A DNA stretch of 64,000 bases from Micromonospora ferruginea (GTDB lineage Bacteria; Actinomycetota; Actinomycetes; Mycobacteriales; Micromonosporaceae): the NCBI RefSeq assembly GCF_013694245.2, contig NZ_CP059322.2:4409001-4473000 (forward strand), given 5' to 3'. The position numbers and the translations under genes were made by a program. Numbering within the stretch: the first letter of the stretch is position 1; every line of letters begins with the position of its first letter. The notes beneath the pieces were generated by a model that saw only the letters and a program-made list of their open reading frames with translations, made no database searches and was not told where the DNA came from. Of the stretch, positions 8,952 through 15,944 are shown piece after piece.

Positions 8952-10591
8952 GGGCGCACCTCGTAGATGATGATGACGGGAACGGGGACGGTACGGCCCG
9001 AGGCGTCGGCCCCGCCGACGTACTCGGTGTGCACGACGCGGCCGTGGTAGCGCCGGACGAGGGTGTTCAACCGGTCGGCGAAGAACGTGGAGCGCCGTGC
9101 GGAGAACGAGTCCCAGACGATGTAGTGCAGGTTGTTGTTGCGCAGCCAGCCGTCCGGGTTGCTCAACGCCACGTAGGACGGATTGCGGTGCAGCGGGTTC
9201 GGGCTGACCGACAGTCCGTAGCTCTGCCGCTGCCCGTAGTAGCGGATGATGTTCGACATGGACGGGCCGAGCGTCAGGATCACCGACCCGTCGGGGGTGT
9301 GGTCGGTCAGCCACCGGCCCGCCTCCCGCCCGCCGGGCACGCCGCCGGAGCCGGCCAGGAAGTGCGCTCCGCCCTGCTGACTGACCGCCCGCCAGCACGG
9401 CACCAGCAGGCTCAGCGCGACGGTGGCGACGGCCGCCAGCCGGACCGTCCGGATGACGCGCCGGCGCGGCGCGGACCGGAGCCGGCGGAGCCGGGCCAGC
9501 CGAGCCGGCACCGGCAGCAGGACCAGCGCCCGGGCGGCGAGCAACGCCAGCGGCACCACCACCGGCAGCAGGTACTGGAACCCCTTCACCGGCCAGAGCT
9601 GGAAGAAGACCACCGGGACCGCGATCCAGGACAGCAGCAGCGTCTCGCGCCAGCTCCGCCGCCGCCGGGCCCACCACAGGCCGCCGAACGCGGCGAGCAG
9701 CACCAGCAGCCCGACCGCCGAGGGCACGGTCTCCAGGTAGAACGACATCGGGTGGTTGGGCCGCCGGAAGAGCTGCCAGACGAGGTAGTTGCGCCCGGTC
9801 TCGGTGCGGCCGGCGAGCGCCTGCGAGACCGGATGGGTGGCGAAGACCAGCGCCAGCATCGGCAGCGCGACGAGCGTGGCCCGCACCGGCCGGCGGACGT
9901 CCGGGGTGAGCGCCAGGAACGCGTAGATGCTGCCGGCCAGCACGACGCTCGTCTCCTTGGCCAGCATGGTCACCCCGAGCATCGCGGCGGTGGCCACGTA
10001 CCAGAGCGTGTCCCGCTGCTGGACGAACCGGACCATGCAGTAGAGCGTCAGGGTGGCCAGCAGCACCATCGGCCCGTCGAGCAGCACCTGGCGGGTCACC
10101 ACCACGTGGTACGGCATCACGGCCGTCAGCAGCGCCGCGATGAGCCCGACCCGCCGGTTGTAGAGCCGCGCGCCGAGCGGATACACCGCGAGCACGGTCA
10201 GCACGCCGAGGACGACGATGACCAGCCGCCCGGCCACGTCCACCTCACCGACCCGGAAGAACGGCGAGAGCAGCGTCTGGACGAGCATCGGATGGGCCCG
10301 GAACACCGGGAAGTAGTCGGTGTACAGGGGGTTGCCGGCGAGCGAGGCGGCCTGCCCGGCGTACACCGCCTCGTCGCTGTTGAAGCCGAACGCGTCGATC
10401 TCCCAGGTGCGGACGAACAGCGCCAGCACCGCCACGCCGGTCAGCACGCCGGCCACCCGCCACCGTGGTCGCCGCAACACCGGCAGCCAGGACGGCGGCG
10501 CGACCCCGGGCCACCGCCTGCGCCAGTCTCGTGGCGCGTCGCCGCGGCGCTGCTCCGGCAGCGTGTCGGTGACCGGTTGGAGCACGCTCAC
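8948..10591 (-). CDS. GT39-type membrane glycosyltransferase (PMT/ArnT-like)
   Basis: 547-residue integral membrane protein with about 10-12 hydrophobic helices, of the GT-C fold (family 39). The acidic motif FNSDEAVYAGQ in the first external loop is the catalytic signature, followed by PLYTDYFPVFRAHPMLVQ and a C-terminal extracytoplasmic domain (LTDHTPDGSVILTLGP ... YIVWDSFSARRSTFF). Such enzymes use a polyprenyl-phosphate-linked sugar on the outer face of the membrane. The upstream fusion gene could make and flip that donor. Start GTG at 10591 overlaps the previous stop (GTGA). Confidence 0.87.
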   Translation of the reverse strand: MSVLQPVTDTLPEQRRGDAPRDWRRRWPGVAPPSWLPVLRRPRWRVAGVLTGVAVLALFVRTWEIDAFGFNSDEAVYAGQAASLAGNPLYTDYFPVFRAHPMLVQTLLSPFFRVGEVDVAGRLVIVVLGVLTVLAVYPLGARLYNRRVGLIAALLTAVMPYHVVVTRQVLLDGPMVLLATLTLYCMVRFVQQRDTLWYVATAAMLGVTMLAKETSVVLAGSIYAFLALTPDVRRPVRATLVALPMLALVFATHPVSQALAGRTETGRNYLVWQLFRRPNHPMSFYLETVPSAVGLLVLLAAFGGLWWARRRRSWRETLLLSWIAVPVVFFQLWPVKGFQYLLPVVVPLALLAARALVLLPVPARLARLRRLRSAPRRRVIRTVRLAAVATVALSLLVPCWRAVSQQGGAHFLAGSGGVPGGREAGRWLTDHTPDGSVILTLGPSMSNIIRYYGQRQSYGLSVSPNPLHRNPSYVALSNPDGWLRNNNLHYIVWDSFSARRSTFFADRLNTLVRRYHGRVVHTEYVGGADASGRTVPVPVIIIYEVRP

Positions 10592-13038
10592 GCCGGCCCT
10601 CCCGCCGTCGTCAGGTCACCGCTCCAGCGCGGCCAGGGCTGCGCGGGCACCACCGGGGCGCGCCGGCCGGTCCGTTCCTCCCGCAGCATCCGGGGAATGT
10701 CGTCGGCCCAGCCGAACGTGTCCGAGACGACGACCCGGCTGCGCACGTGGGACAGGAAACCGGCGAGGATCTCCCGTTCCCGCGCCCGGAGCTGGGCGTA
10801 CCCCTGGCCGTCGATGGTGATGGACGGCGCGAGGTACCGGAACGGCGGGAAGCCGTACGCGTCGTCGGTGTTCTCGATCATGCGGTCGAGCGTCTCGGCC
10901 GCGTCCAGCTCGGTGATGTCGGGTTTGCCGCGCTCGATGACGAACAACTCCTCCACCCGGGTGGTGGTGCCGATCCGGCAGGGCACCAGGCGGTCCACGC
11001 TGTACTTGGGCGGCGGGATCAGCAGTTGGGTGATGGCGTTGATCCCCATGATCGGCACGTTGAACCGGCTGAGCGTCAGCGCCAGCGATCGACCGCCCTT
11101 GGAGTGCAGGCGGCTCTGCAGTTGCAGCCGCCGCCACTCGGCGGGGGTGAGGTCCTGGGCCTGCACCGCCCGCAGCGTGTGCGCGCTGATGGTGAGCGGC
11201 TTGGGGAAGCAGGTGGCCACCCCGTCCGGCCGGACGATCGTCATGTCGTCGGAGAGGAAGAGGCCGCCGTGGTCGCGCAGCAGGCGCAGCACGGTGGCGG
11301 TCTTGCCGGTGTCGGTCAGCGCGGAGAGCATCACGCCGACGCCGTCGAGCGTGACGCACGCGGAGTGCAGCAGCATGTGGCCCCGGGCCACCATGACGAA
11401 CCGGAGCAGCGCCTCGACGATGTTCGTGTAGACCACGTGCGGGGAGCGGGCCAGCAGCGGACCGACCTGGATCTCGATCGGTGGCCCGAGCTGGATGCGG
11501 AAGTTGGCGCCCAGCCGGCCGAGCTGCTCCTCGTAGCGCAGCACCGACTGGTCGGCGTACTGGGTCATGGCCGCCCGGCGCTGCGGTCCGCGGCCGCCGA
11601 CGTCGCTGACCCGCACCGCGATGTCCACGTCCGAGTCGGCCACCCACTGCGCCCGGAAGAACTCCAGCTCCGGCAGCATGATCTGGGAGCCGATGGTCAC
11701 CACGCCGGCGACGTCGTAGCGGTACTTCAGGTACTGGTAGCGCCGGCGCGACGGGGTGCTGGGCGCCTCCGAGGCGCCGGCGACCAGCAGTCGCACCGGG
11801 TCGCGCCGGGCCTTGTCGACGGCGGTGTAGATGACCCGGTCGTTGACCAGGAACCGCACCAGGAAGAGCGCCGACAGGGTGACCGCGTTGGCGACCAGCA
11901 CCCCGACGCCGGCCCACACCAACGCCTGGAGCACGGGCAGCCGCAGCAGCAGCAGGGCGTTGTTGAGCAGGAAGAACCGGGCCGCGCGGGCGGCGAACGA
12001 GCCGTGCCGGTTCCGCCGGTAGATCAGGCTGTCGACCAGCAGGAAGTTCCATGAGGTGGACACCTGGGTGGCCAGCGCCGCGCCGACCAGGTGGTGCATC
12101 CGCGCCGGTTCGTAGCAGAGCCAGAGCGCGGCGGTGTTCACCACCATGCCGGAGAGGCCGATCATGCCGAACGCGATCATCCGGCCGAACTCCCGCAGGC
12201 GCTCCACCCGGGTGCGCGGGCTCCGGCGGATCTGTCCGACGAGGCGGCGGCCCCGCAGCCGGGCCAGGTGCCGCAGGAAGGTCACCCCCTCCCGCAGCGA
12301 GGCCTTCGACCGGCCGCCGTGCCGGGGCGCCATGTCGTACGCCACCTCGGCGACCCGGGCGCCGGGGTGCCGCACCAGCAACTCCAGCAGCACCTTGAAG
12401 CCGAGCGGGTTCATCCGGTCCAGGCGCACCGCCGACCGGCGGAAGGCGAACAGCCCGCTCATCGGGTCGCTCACCGTCGCCAGCCGACGCGGGAACATGC
12501 CCTTCACCAGTCGGGTCGTCCAGGACGAGGTGACCACCCGGAACGCGCCGTCGAGCCCGCCCGAGGAGCCGCTGCCGGCGTACCGGGTGCCGATGACCAC
12601 GTCGACGTCGTGCCGCATGGCGATCCGGGCGAGCGTCGCCGCCGCCTCCGGCGGGTGCTGGAGGTCGGCGTCCATCACCAGCACCCATTCGCCCCGGGCG
12701 TGGGCCGCGCCGAGCAGGACCGCGCCGCCGAGGCCACCGGAGCGGGCGTGCGGCGGCCGGTGCAGCAGCCGTACGGTGATCGGCGCCTCCGCGGCCATCC
12801 GGGTGAGCACGCCCGTGGTGCCGTCGTCGCTGTCGTCCACCACGAGGAGTTCGGCGTCGAGCGGCGCGAGCAGCGGGCCGAGTCGGGCCAGCAGAAGCGG
12901 AATGTTCGCTGCCTCGTTGCGGGTCGGCACGATGACGGTCAGTCGGGGCGGGCGGTCCTCGCCCGCCGTGCGCAGTTCCTTCAGTCGCACGTCCGGCTCG
13001 TCCCACCGGTCGCGAACTGCTGGTCCGACTCTGTCCAT
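10588..13038 (-). CDS. GT2 polyprenol-phosphate glycosyltransferase - GtrA - HprK-like kinase fusion
   Basis: 816-residue three-part protein. Residues ~33-260 are a DPM1-like GT2 domain (LTVIVPTRNEAANIP, ELLVVDDSDDGT, catalytic VMDADLQHP), which would make a polyprenyl-phosphate hexose. ~283-405 hold four GtrA-type membrane helices, linked to flipping such lipids. ~430-790 are soluble and HprK/PEPCK-like: LLHSACVTL, a P-loop-like LSALTDTGKTAT and FLSDDMTIV as Walker B. The usual first Gly of the P-loop is replaced, so phosphotransfer is not assured. ATG at 13038 is chosen because GGGGG lies 5 nt upstream; ATG at 13080 is in frame but has no ribosome site. First gene of the coupled operon. Confidence 0.83.
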   Translation of the reverse strand: MDRVGPAVRDRWDEPDVRLKELRTAGEDRPPRLTVIVPTRNEAANIPLLLARLGPLLAPLDAELLVVDDSDDGTTGVLTRMAAEAPITVRLLHRPPHARSGGLGGAVLLGAAHARGEWVLVMDADLQHPPEAAATLARIAMRHDVDVVIGTRYAGSGSSGGLDGAFRVVTSSWTTRLVKGMFPRRLATVSDPMSGLFAFRRSAVRLDRMNPLGFKVLLELLVRHPGARVAEVAYDMAPRHGGRSKASLREGVTFLRHLARLRGRRLVGQIRRSPRTRVERLREFGRMIAFGMIGLSGMVVNTAALWLCYEPARMHHLVGAALATQVSTSWNFLLVDSLIYRRNRHGSFAARAARFFLLNNALLLLRLPVLQALVWAGVGVLVANAVTLSALFLVRFLVNDRVIYTAVDKARRDPVRLLVAGASEAPSTPSRRRYQYLKYRYDVAGVVTIGSQIMLPELEFFRAQWVADSDVDIAVRVSDVGGRGPQRRAAMTQYADQSVLRYEEQLGRLGANFRIQLGPPIEIQVGPLLARSPHVVYTNIVEALLRFVMVARGHMLLHSACVTLDGVGVMLSALTDTGKTATVLRLLRDHGGLFLSDDMTIVRPDGVATCFPKPLTISAHTLRAVQAQDLTPAEWRRLQLQSRLHSKGGRSLALTLSRFNVPIMGINAITQLLIPPPKYSVDRLVPCRIGTTTRVEELFVIERGKPDITELDAAETLDRMIENTDDAYGFPPFRYLAPSITIDGQGYAQLRAREREILAGFLSHVRSRVVVSDTFGWADDIPRMLREERTGRRAPVVPAQPWPRWSGDLTTAGGPA

Positions 13039-13349
13039 GACAACCCCCACGGCCGGCATCGGCGGCGTACGCCACCTCATCGACGTTCACTGATTGGAAA
13101 CCGTCCGCCGGAAATGGACCCACGGCCCGGAGCGCAGGCAGGAGCAGAGAGCCCCAGCATGGGGTGGCGACTCGGATACGCAGAGGGTACGCAGGGTTAA
13201 CAGTGGGCTTCCAGAGCCTGAAAAGTCAGGACGCCGACATAGCCAATAAGCGCAGTTGATCGCCACGCTTCACACATAGATGAGTTGACGATGCAGGTCA
13301 GAGCCGGTATGGCGAAGATCGCTCGGGTTGCCGCGCGAAATCGGAAAAG
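13039..13349. other. gene-free, lower-GC gap upstream of the glycan operon
   Basis: About 310 bases with visibly lower GC than the flanks. It separates the GT2-GtrA-kinase gene from the terminator of the second GH99-like gene and must hold the promoter of the four-gene operon on the minus strand. I could not pick a convincing -35/-10 pair. A 61-codon minus-strand reading frame (13197-13382) runs into the adjacent hairpin and has no ribosome site or recognisable content, so it is not called. Confidence 0.5.
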
Positions 13350-13398
13350 CAAGTACGCCACCGCCGCGACAAATCTCGTCACGACCGTGGCGTACTTG
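13350..13398 (-). terminator. hairpin terminator of the 13472-14773 gene
   Basis: A perfect 12-bp inverted repeat (CAAGTACGCCAC at 13350-13361 and its complement at 13387-13398) with a 25-nt loop, about 75 nt after the stop of the GH99-like gene. On the minus strand the stem is followed by GCTTTTCC, which fits a Rho-independent terminator. A protein-binding palindrome is an alternative. Confidence 0.55.
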
Positions 13399-13471
13399 TG
13401 AAGAACGATTCCCCGCCGCCCGGCGGCATTGCGTTAATTGCACACCCGGAGGCGCGATTACCCGGGGGGCG

Positions 13472-14773
13472 TCAGCCGGACGAACCCGGCGGCGGGGCGG
13501 CGTGCAGGGCGGTGAGGAAGTCGGACCTGCCGGCGTCGCTCCAGTCGCAGAGCGTCCCGGCCGGCGCCGCGCCCCGGCATCCCACGGAACTCTCCACCGA
13601 GGTGCCCTCGCCCCACTCGTTGTAGGTCGTGACGAGCTGCCAGAACGCCCCGGAGGCGTTCATCCGGGTCACCCCGGACCGCCAGCGGTCCAGGTTGCGG
13701 GAGAGGAACGGCGCCCGACCGTACGTCACCCCGGCCTTCCAGAAGCCCGGCGAGACGGTGTACGCGCCACCGGGCGCCTGGCTGAAGTCGGACTCGGCGC
13801 GCGCCGGGGCGTACTGGTGCCAACCGTCCACGGTGACGCTGCCGGCGCAGTCGCGGTACCCGGAGAACACCTTCAGGTCGAGGTAGATGGACTCGCCCCA
13901 GAGCTGCTGGAGCAACGTCCGGGCCCGGATCCAGCGGTTGATGGTCTCGCACCCGTCGGCCATGGTCAGGTCGTGGGCGTTGTAGACGAAGACCACCATC
14001 CCCCGGCCGGGCAGCACAGCCAGGGACGAGCGGTCCCCACCGTAGGTGCGCCGCAGGTAGTGCAGGTCGGCGGCGATCTGGTCGGGGGTCGGCCGACCGT
14101 TGCCCTCCGGCTCGTAGTAGGGCGCCCAGGCGAAGCCGGTGTCCCGCGCGCCGCGCACGATCGCCGGCCAGTGCCGGTCGGTGGTGGTGCCCTGACCGAA
14201 CCAGGACGCGATGCCGACAGTGATCCCGCCGTACCGCATGTCCGCCACCTGGGCCCGGACCACCGTCTCGTCCACGGTGTAGCTGCCCCGGCTCGGCAGG
14301 TAGTTGGTGTAGGGGTTCAGGCCGCGCTGGTTCCACGCCTCCGGGAACCAGGGGTAGTAGAACGCGGCCCGGACCGAGGTCGGCGTCCGCACCGACAGCC
14401 GTGCCGACGCCTGGCGCCGCAGCGCCGCGCCGACGCCCTCGACCACCAGCGTGAACGTGCCGGCCCGGGCGGAGACGGAGGTCTGCACGGTCACCACGGC
14501 GGAGGCGCCGCTGGTCACCGTGGCCGGCGTGACGCTCGCGAAGACCCCGGCGGGCAGGCCGGTCACCCGCAGCGCCACCGGCTGCGGCGCGCCGCTGACG
14601 GTCGTCGTCCCGACCGTCAGTCGGGCCGGATACCCGGCCACCGCGGTGACCGTGGCCGGCGCGACGGCGAGCGAGAAGTCGTCGACGACGGCGCGCGGCA
14701 CCGCCGACGCCGCCGAGGCGGTCGACAGGGCGGACACCAGCACGGTGGCCACCACGGCAAGACGTCTGAACAT
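13472..14773 (-). CDS. secreted GH99-like glycan hydrolase
   Basis: 433-residue exported protein. The signal peptide (MFRRLAVVATVLVSALSTAS) is followed by a ~90-residue Ig/CARDB-like beta domain (FSLAVAPATVTAVAGYPARL ... FTLVVEG), then a GH99/GH71-like barrel beginning RAAFYYPWFPEAWNQ. Later motifs are GITVGIASWFGQG, GFAWAPYYEPEG and TTYNEWGEGTSVESS, the last matching the WNEF.E.T.VEPS motif of the membrane GH99-like protein at 5410-7593. ATG at 14773 has GAGGAG 5 nt upstream; GTG at 14779 is less likely. Endo-alpha-mannanase-type activity is inferred. It has its own terminator. Confidence 0.82.
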   Translation of the reverse strand: MFRRLAVVATVLVSALSTASAASAVPRAVVDDFSLAVAPATVTAVAGYPARLTVGTTTVSGAPQPVALRVTGLPAGVFASVTPATVTSGASAVVTVQTSVSARAGTFTLVVEGVGAALRRQASARLSVRTPTSVRAAFYYPWFPEAWNQRGLNPYTNYLPSRGSYTVDETVVRAQVADMRYGGITVGIASWFGQGTTTDRHWPAIVRGARDTGFAWAPYYEPEGNGRPTPDQIAADLHYLRRTYGGDRSSLAVLPGRGMVVFVYNAHDLTMADGCETINRWIRARTLLQQLWGESIYLDLKVFSGYRDCAGSVTVDGWHQYAPARAESDFSQAPGGAYTVSPGFWKAGVTYGRAPFLSRNLDRWRSGVTRMNASGAFWQLVTTYNEWGEGTSVESSVGCRGAAPAGTLCDWSDAGRSDFLTALHAAPPPGSSG

Positions 14774-14872
14774 GGACACTCCTCGGCATCGCCCTGCGGA
14801 TTCGACATCAGGGCAACGCGGGAGCGGCGGATCAGGTGACTCGGCGAGCGCCGCTCGGATGCGGGCCGCGCC

Positions 14873-15781
14873 TCACCAGATGCGGCGCCGTCCGGCACGG
14901 TGGTTGCGGACCCCGCACGGCCGCCCGGGCGGCGGGCCCCCGGCCCGCCGCAGGCGCAGCCCGACCACGGTCGCGAGCAGCGCGGTGACCGCCACCGCCG
15001 CCGCGCCGACGACCATCGGCCGGGAGAACGGGCCGGTCTCGGTCACCGCCGCCACCGGCACCCCGGGTGCGTCGCCGGTCGTCGCCGCCGAGCGGGTACG
15101 CGGCGCCGCGCTCGCCGCCGGTGTCGCCGCCCGGGTGGTACGCGCCCCGGCGCCACCCGAGGCCGCCCGGAAGTCGACGTCGGAGCAGGAGTAGTAGGTG
15201 TCCTGGGTGTTCGAGTTCTGCCAGATGACGTAGATGATGTGCCGGCCGGTGCGCCCGGTCGGCAGCCGCCCCGGCATCTCGTAGGCGCCGTCGCGGATCG
15301 GCGGGTCGGTGACCGCCAGGAACGGCTTGGCCTCCACGTCCGCCCAGGTCAACCGCCGCTGCGGGGTGTACGAGTCGGTGGTCACGTAGAACCGGAACGT
15401 GCCCCGGTGCGGGATGGTGGTGCGGTAGCGGAAGGTGTGCCGGGCGCCGGCGGTGAGCGTGGTGGCCGGCCAGTCCGCCCGGGGCAGGTCCAGCCCCCGG
15501 TAGGCGGAGAGTCCGCCGCTGCACAACTCCCCGTCCGGGATGCGTTCCCGGTCCCGCCCGTCGATCCGCGCCACCCGGATGTTGTCCCACTCGCGGACCG
15601 CGGCCCCGGCGGCGATCGCGGCCCGGCAGGCGGGCGTCCCGGCCCGACCGCCCTCCGGCCCGCACGCCGCGCCCCGGCTCATTGGGCTGGTCGGCGCCCC
15701 GTGGGCGCTCGCCGGCACGGCGGGAAGCAACAGCGTCGCGGCGACGGCGGCGAACGCGACAAGCGCGCGACGTGTGCCCAT
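14873..15781 (-). CDS. AA10 lytic polysaccharide monooxygenase, membrane anchored
   Basis: 302-residue copper monooxygenase that oxidatively cleaves chitin or cellulose outside the cell. Signal peptide cleavage after PASA would leave His27 as the mature N-terminus (HGAPTSPMSRG), the first histidine-brace ligand. The second is probably His125 in TTIPHRGTFRFYVTTD. The AA10 domain runs to about residue 225 (WQNSNTQDTYYSCSDVDF). An Ala/Thr-rich linker and a C-terminal membrane helix (VVGAAAVAVTALLATVVGL) with basic tail follow. There is no carbohydrate-binding module. ATG at 15781 has GGGAGG upstream. The anchor is unusual, because most AA10 enzymes are released. Confidence 0.87.
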   Translation of the reverse strand: MGTRRALVAFAAVAATLLLPAVPASAHGAPTSPMSRGAACGPEGGRAGTPACRAAIAAGAAVREWDNIRVARIDGRDRERIPDGELCSGGLSAYRGLDLPRADWPATTLTAGARHTFRYRTTIPHRGTFRFYVTTDSYTPQRRLTWADVEAKPFLAVTDPPIRDGAYEMPGRLPTGRTGRHIIYVIWQNSNTQDTYYSCSDVDFRAASGGAGARTTRAATPAASAAPRTRSAATTGDAPGVPVAAVTETGPFSRPMVVGAAAVAVTALLATVVGLRLRRAGGPPPGRPCGVRNHRAGRRRIW

Positions 15782-15944
15782 GTGATCGACCTCCCGGGCA
15801 CTGGTACGTGCGGGAGACGACAAAGGTTCGATGCCCGTCGGTGCCACGACCGGTCAGGCTCGGCTGGCCGAACGGACATCCGGGGCGGCGAGGCGGCCGG
15901 GAGGGGCCATACAGTGTCGGCACCCCGTGACCAAGGAGCGCGTC

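Noticed and set aside
13197..13382. 61-codon minus-strand frame in the low-GC gap
   Set aside because: No ribosome site, no recognisable content, and its start lies within the terminator hairpin.
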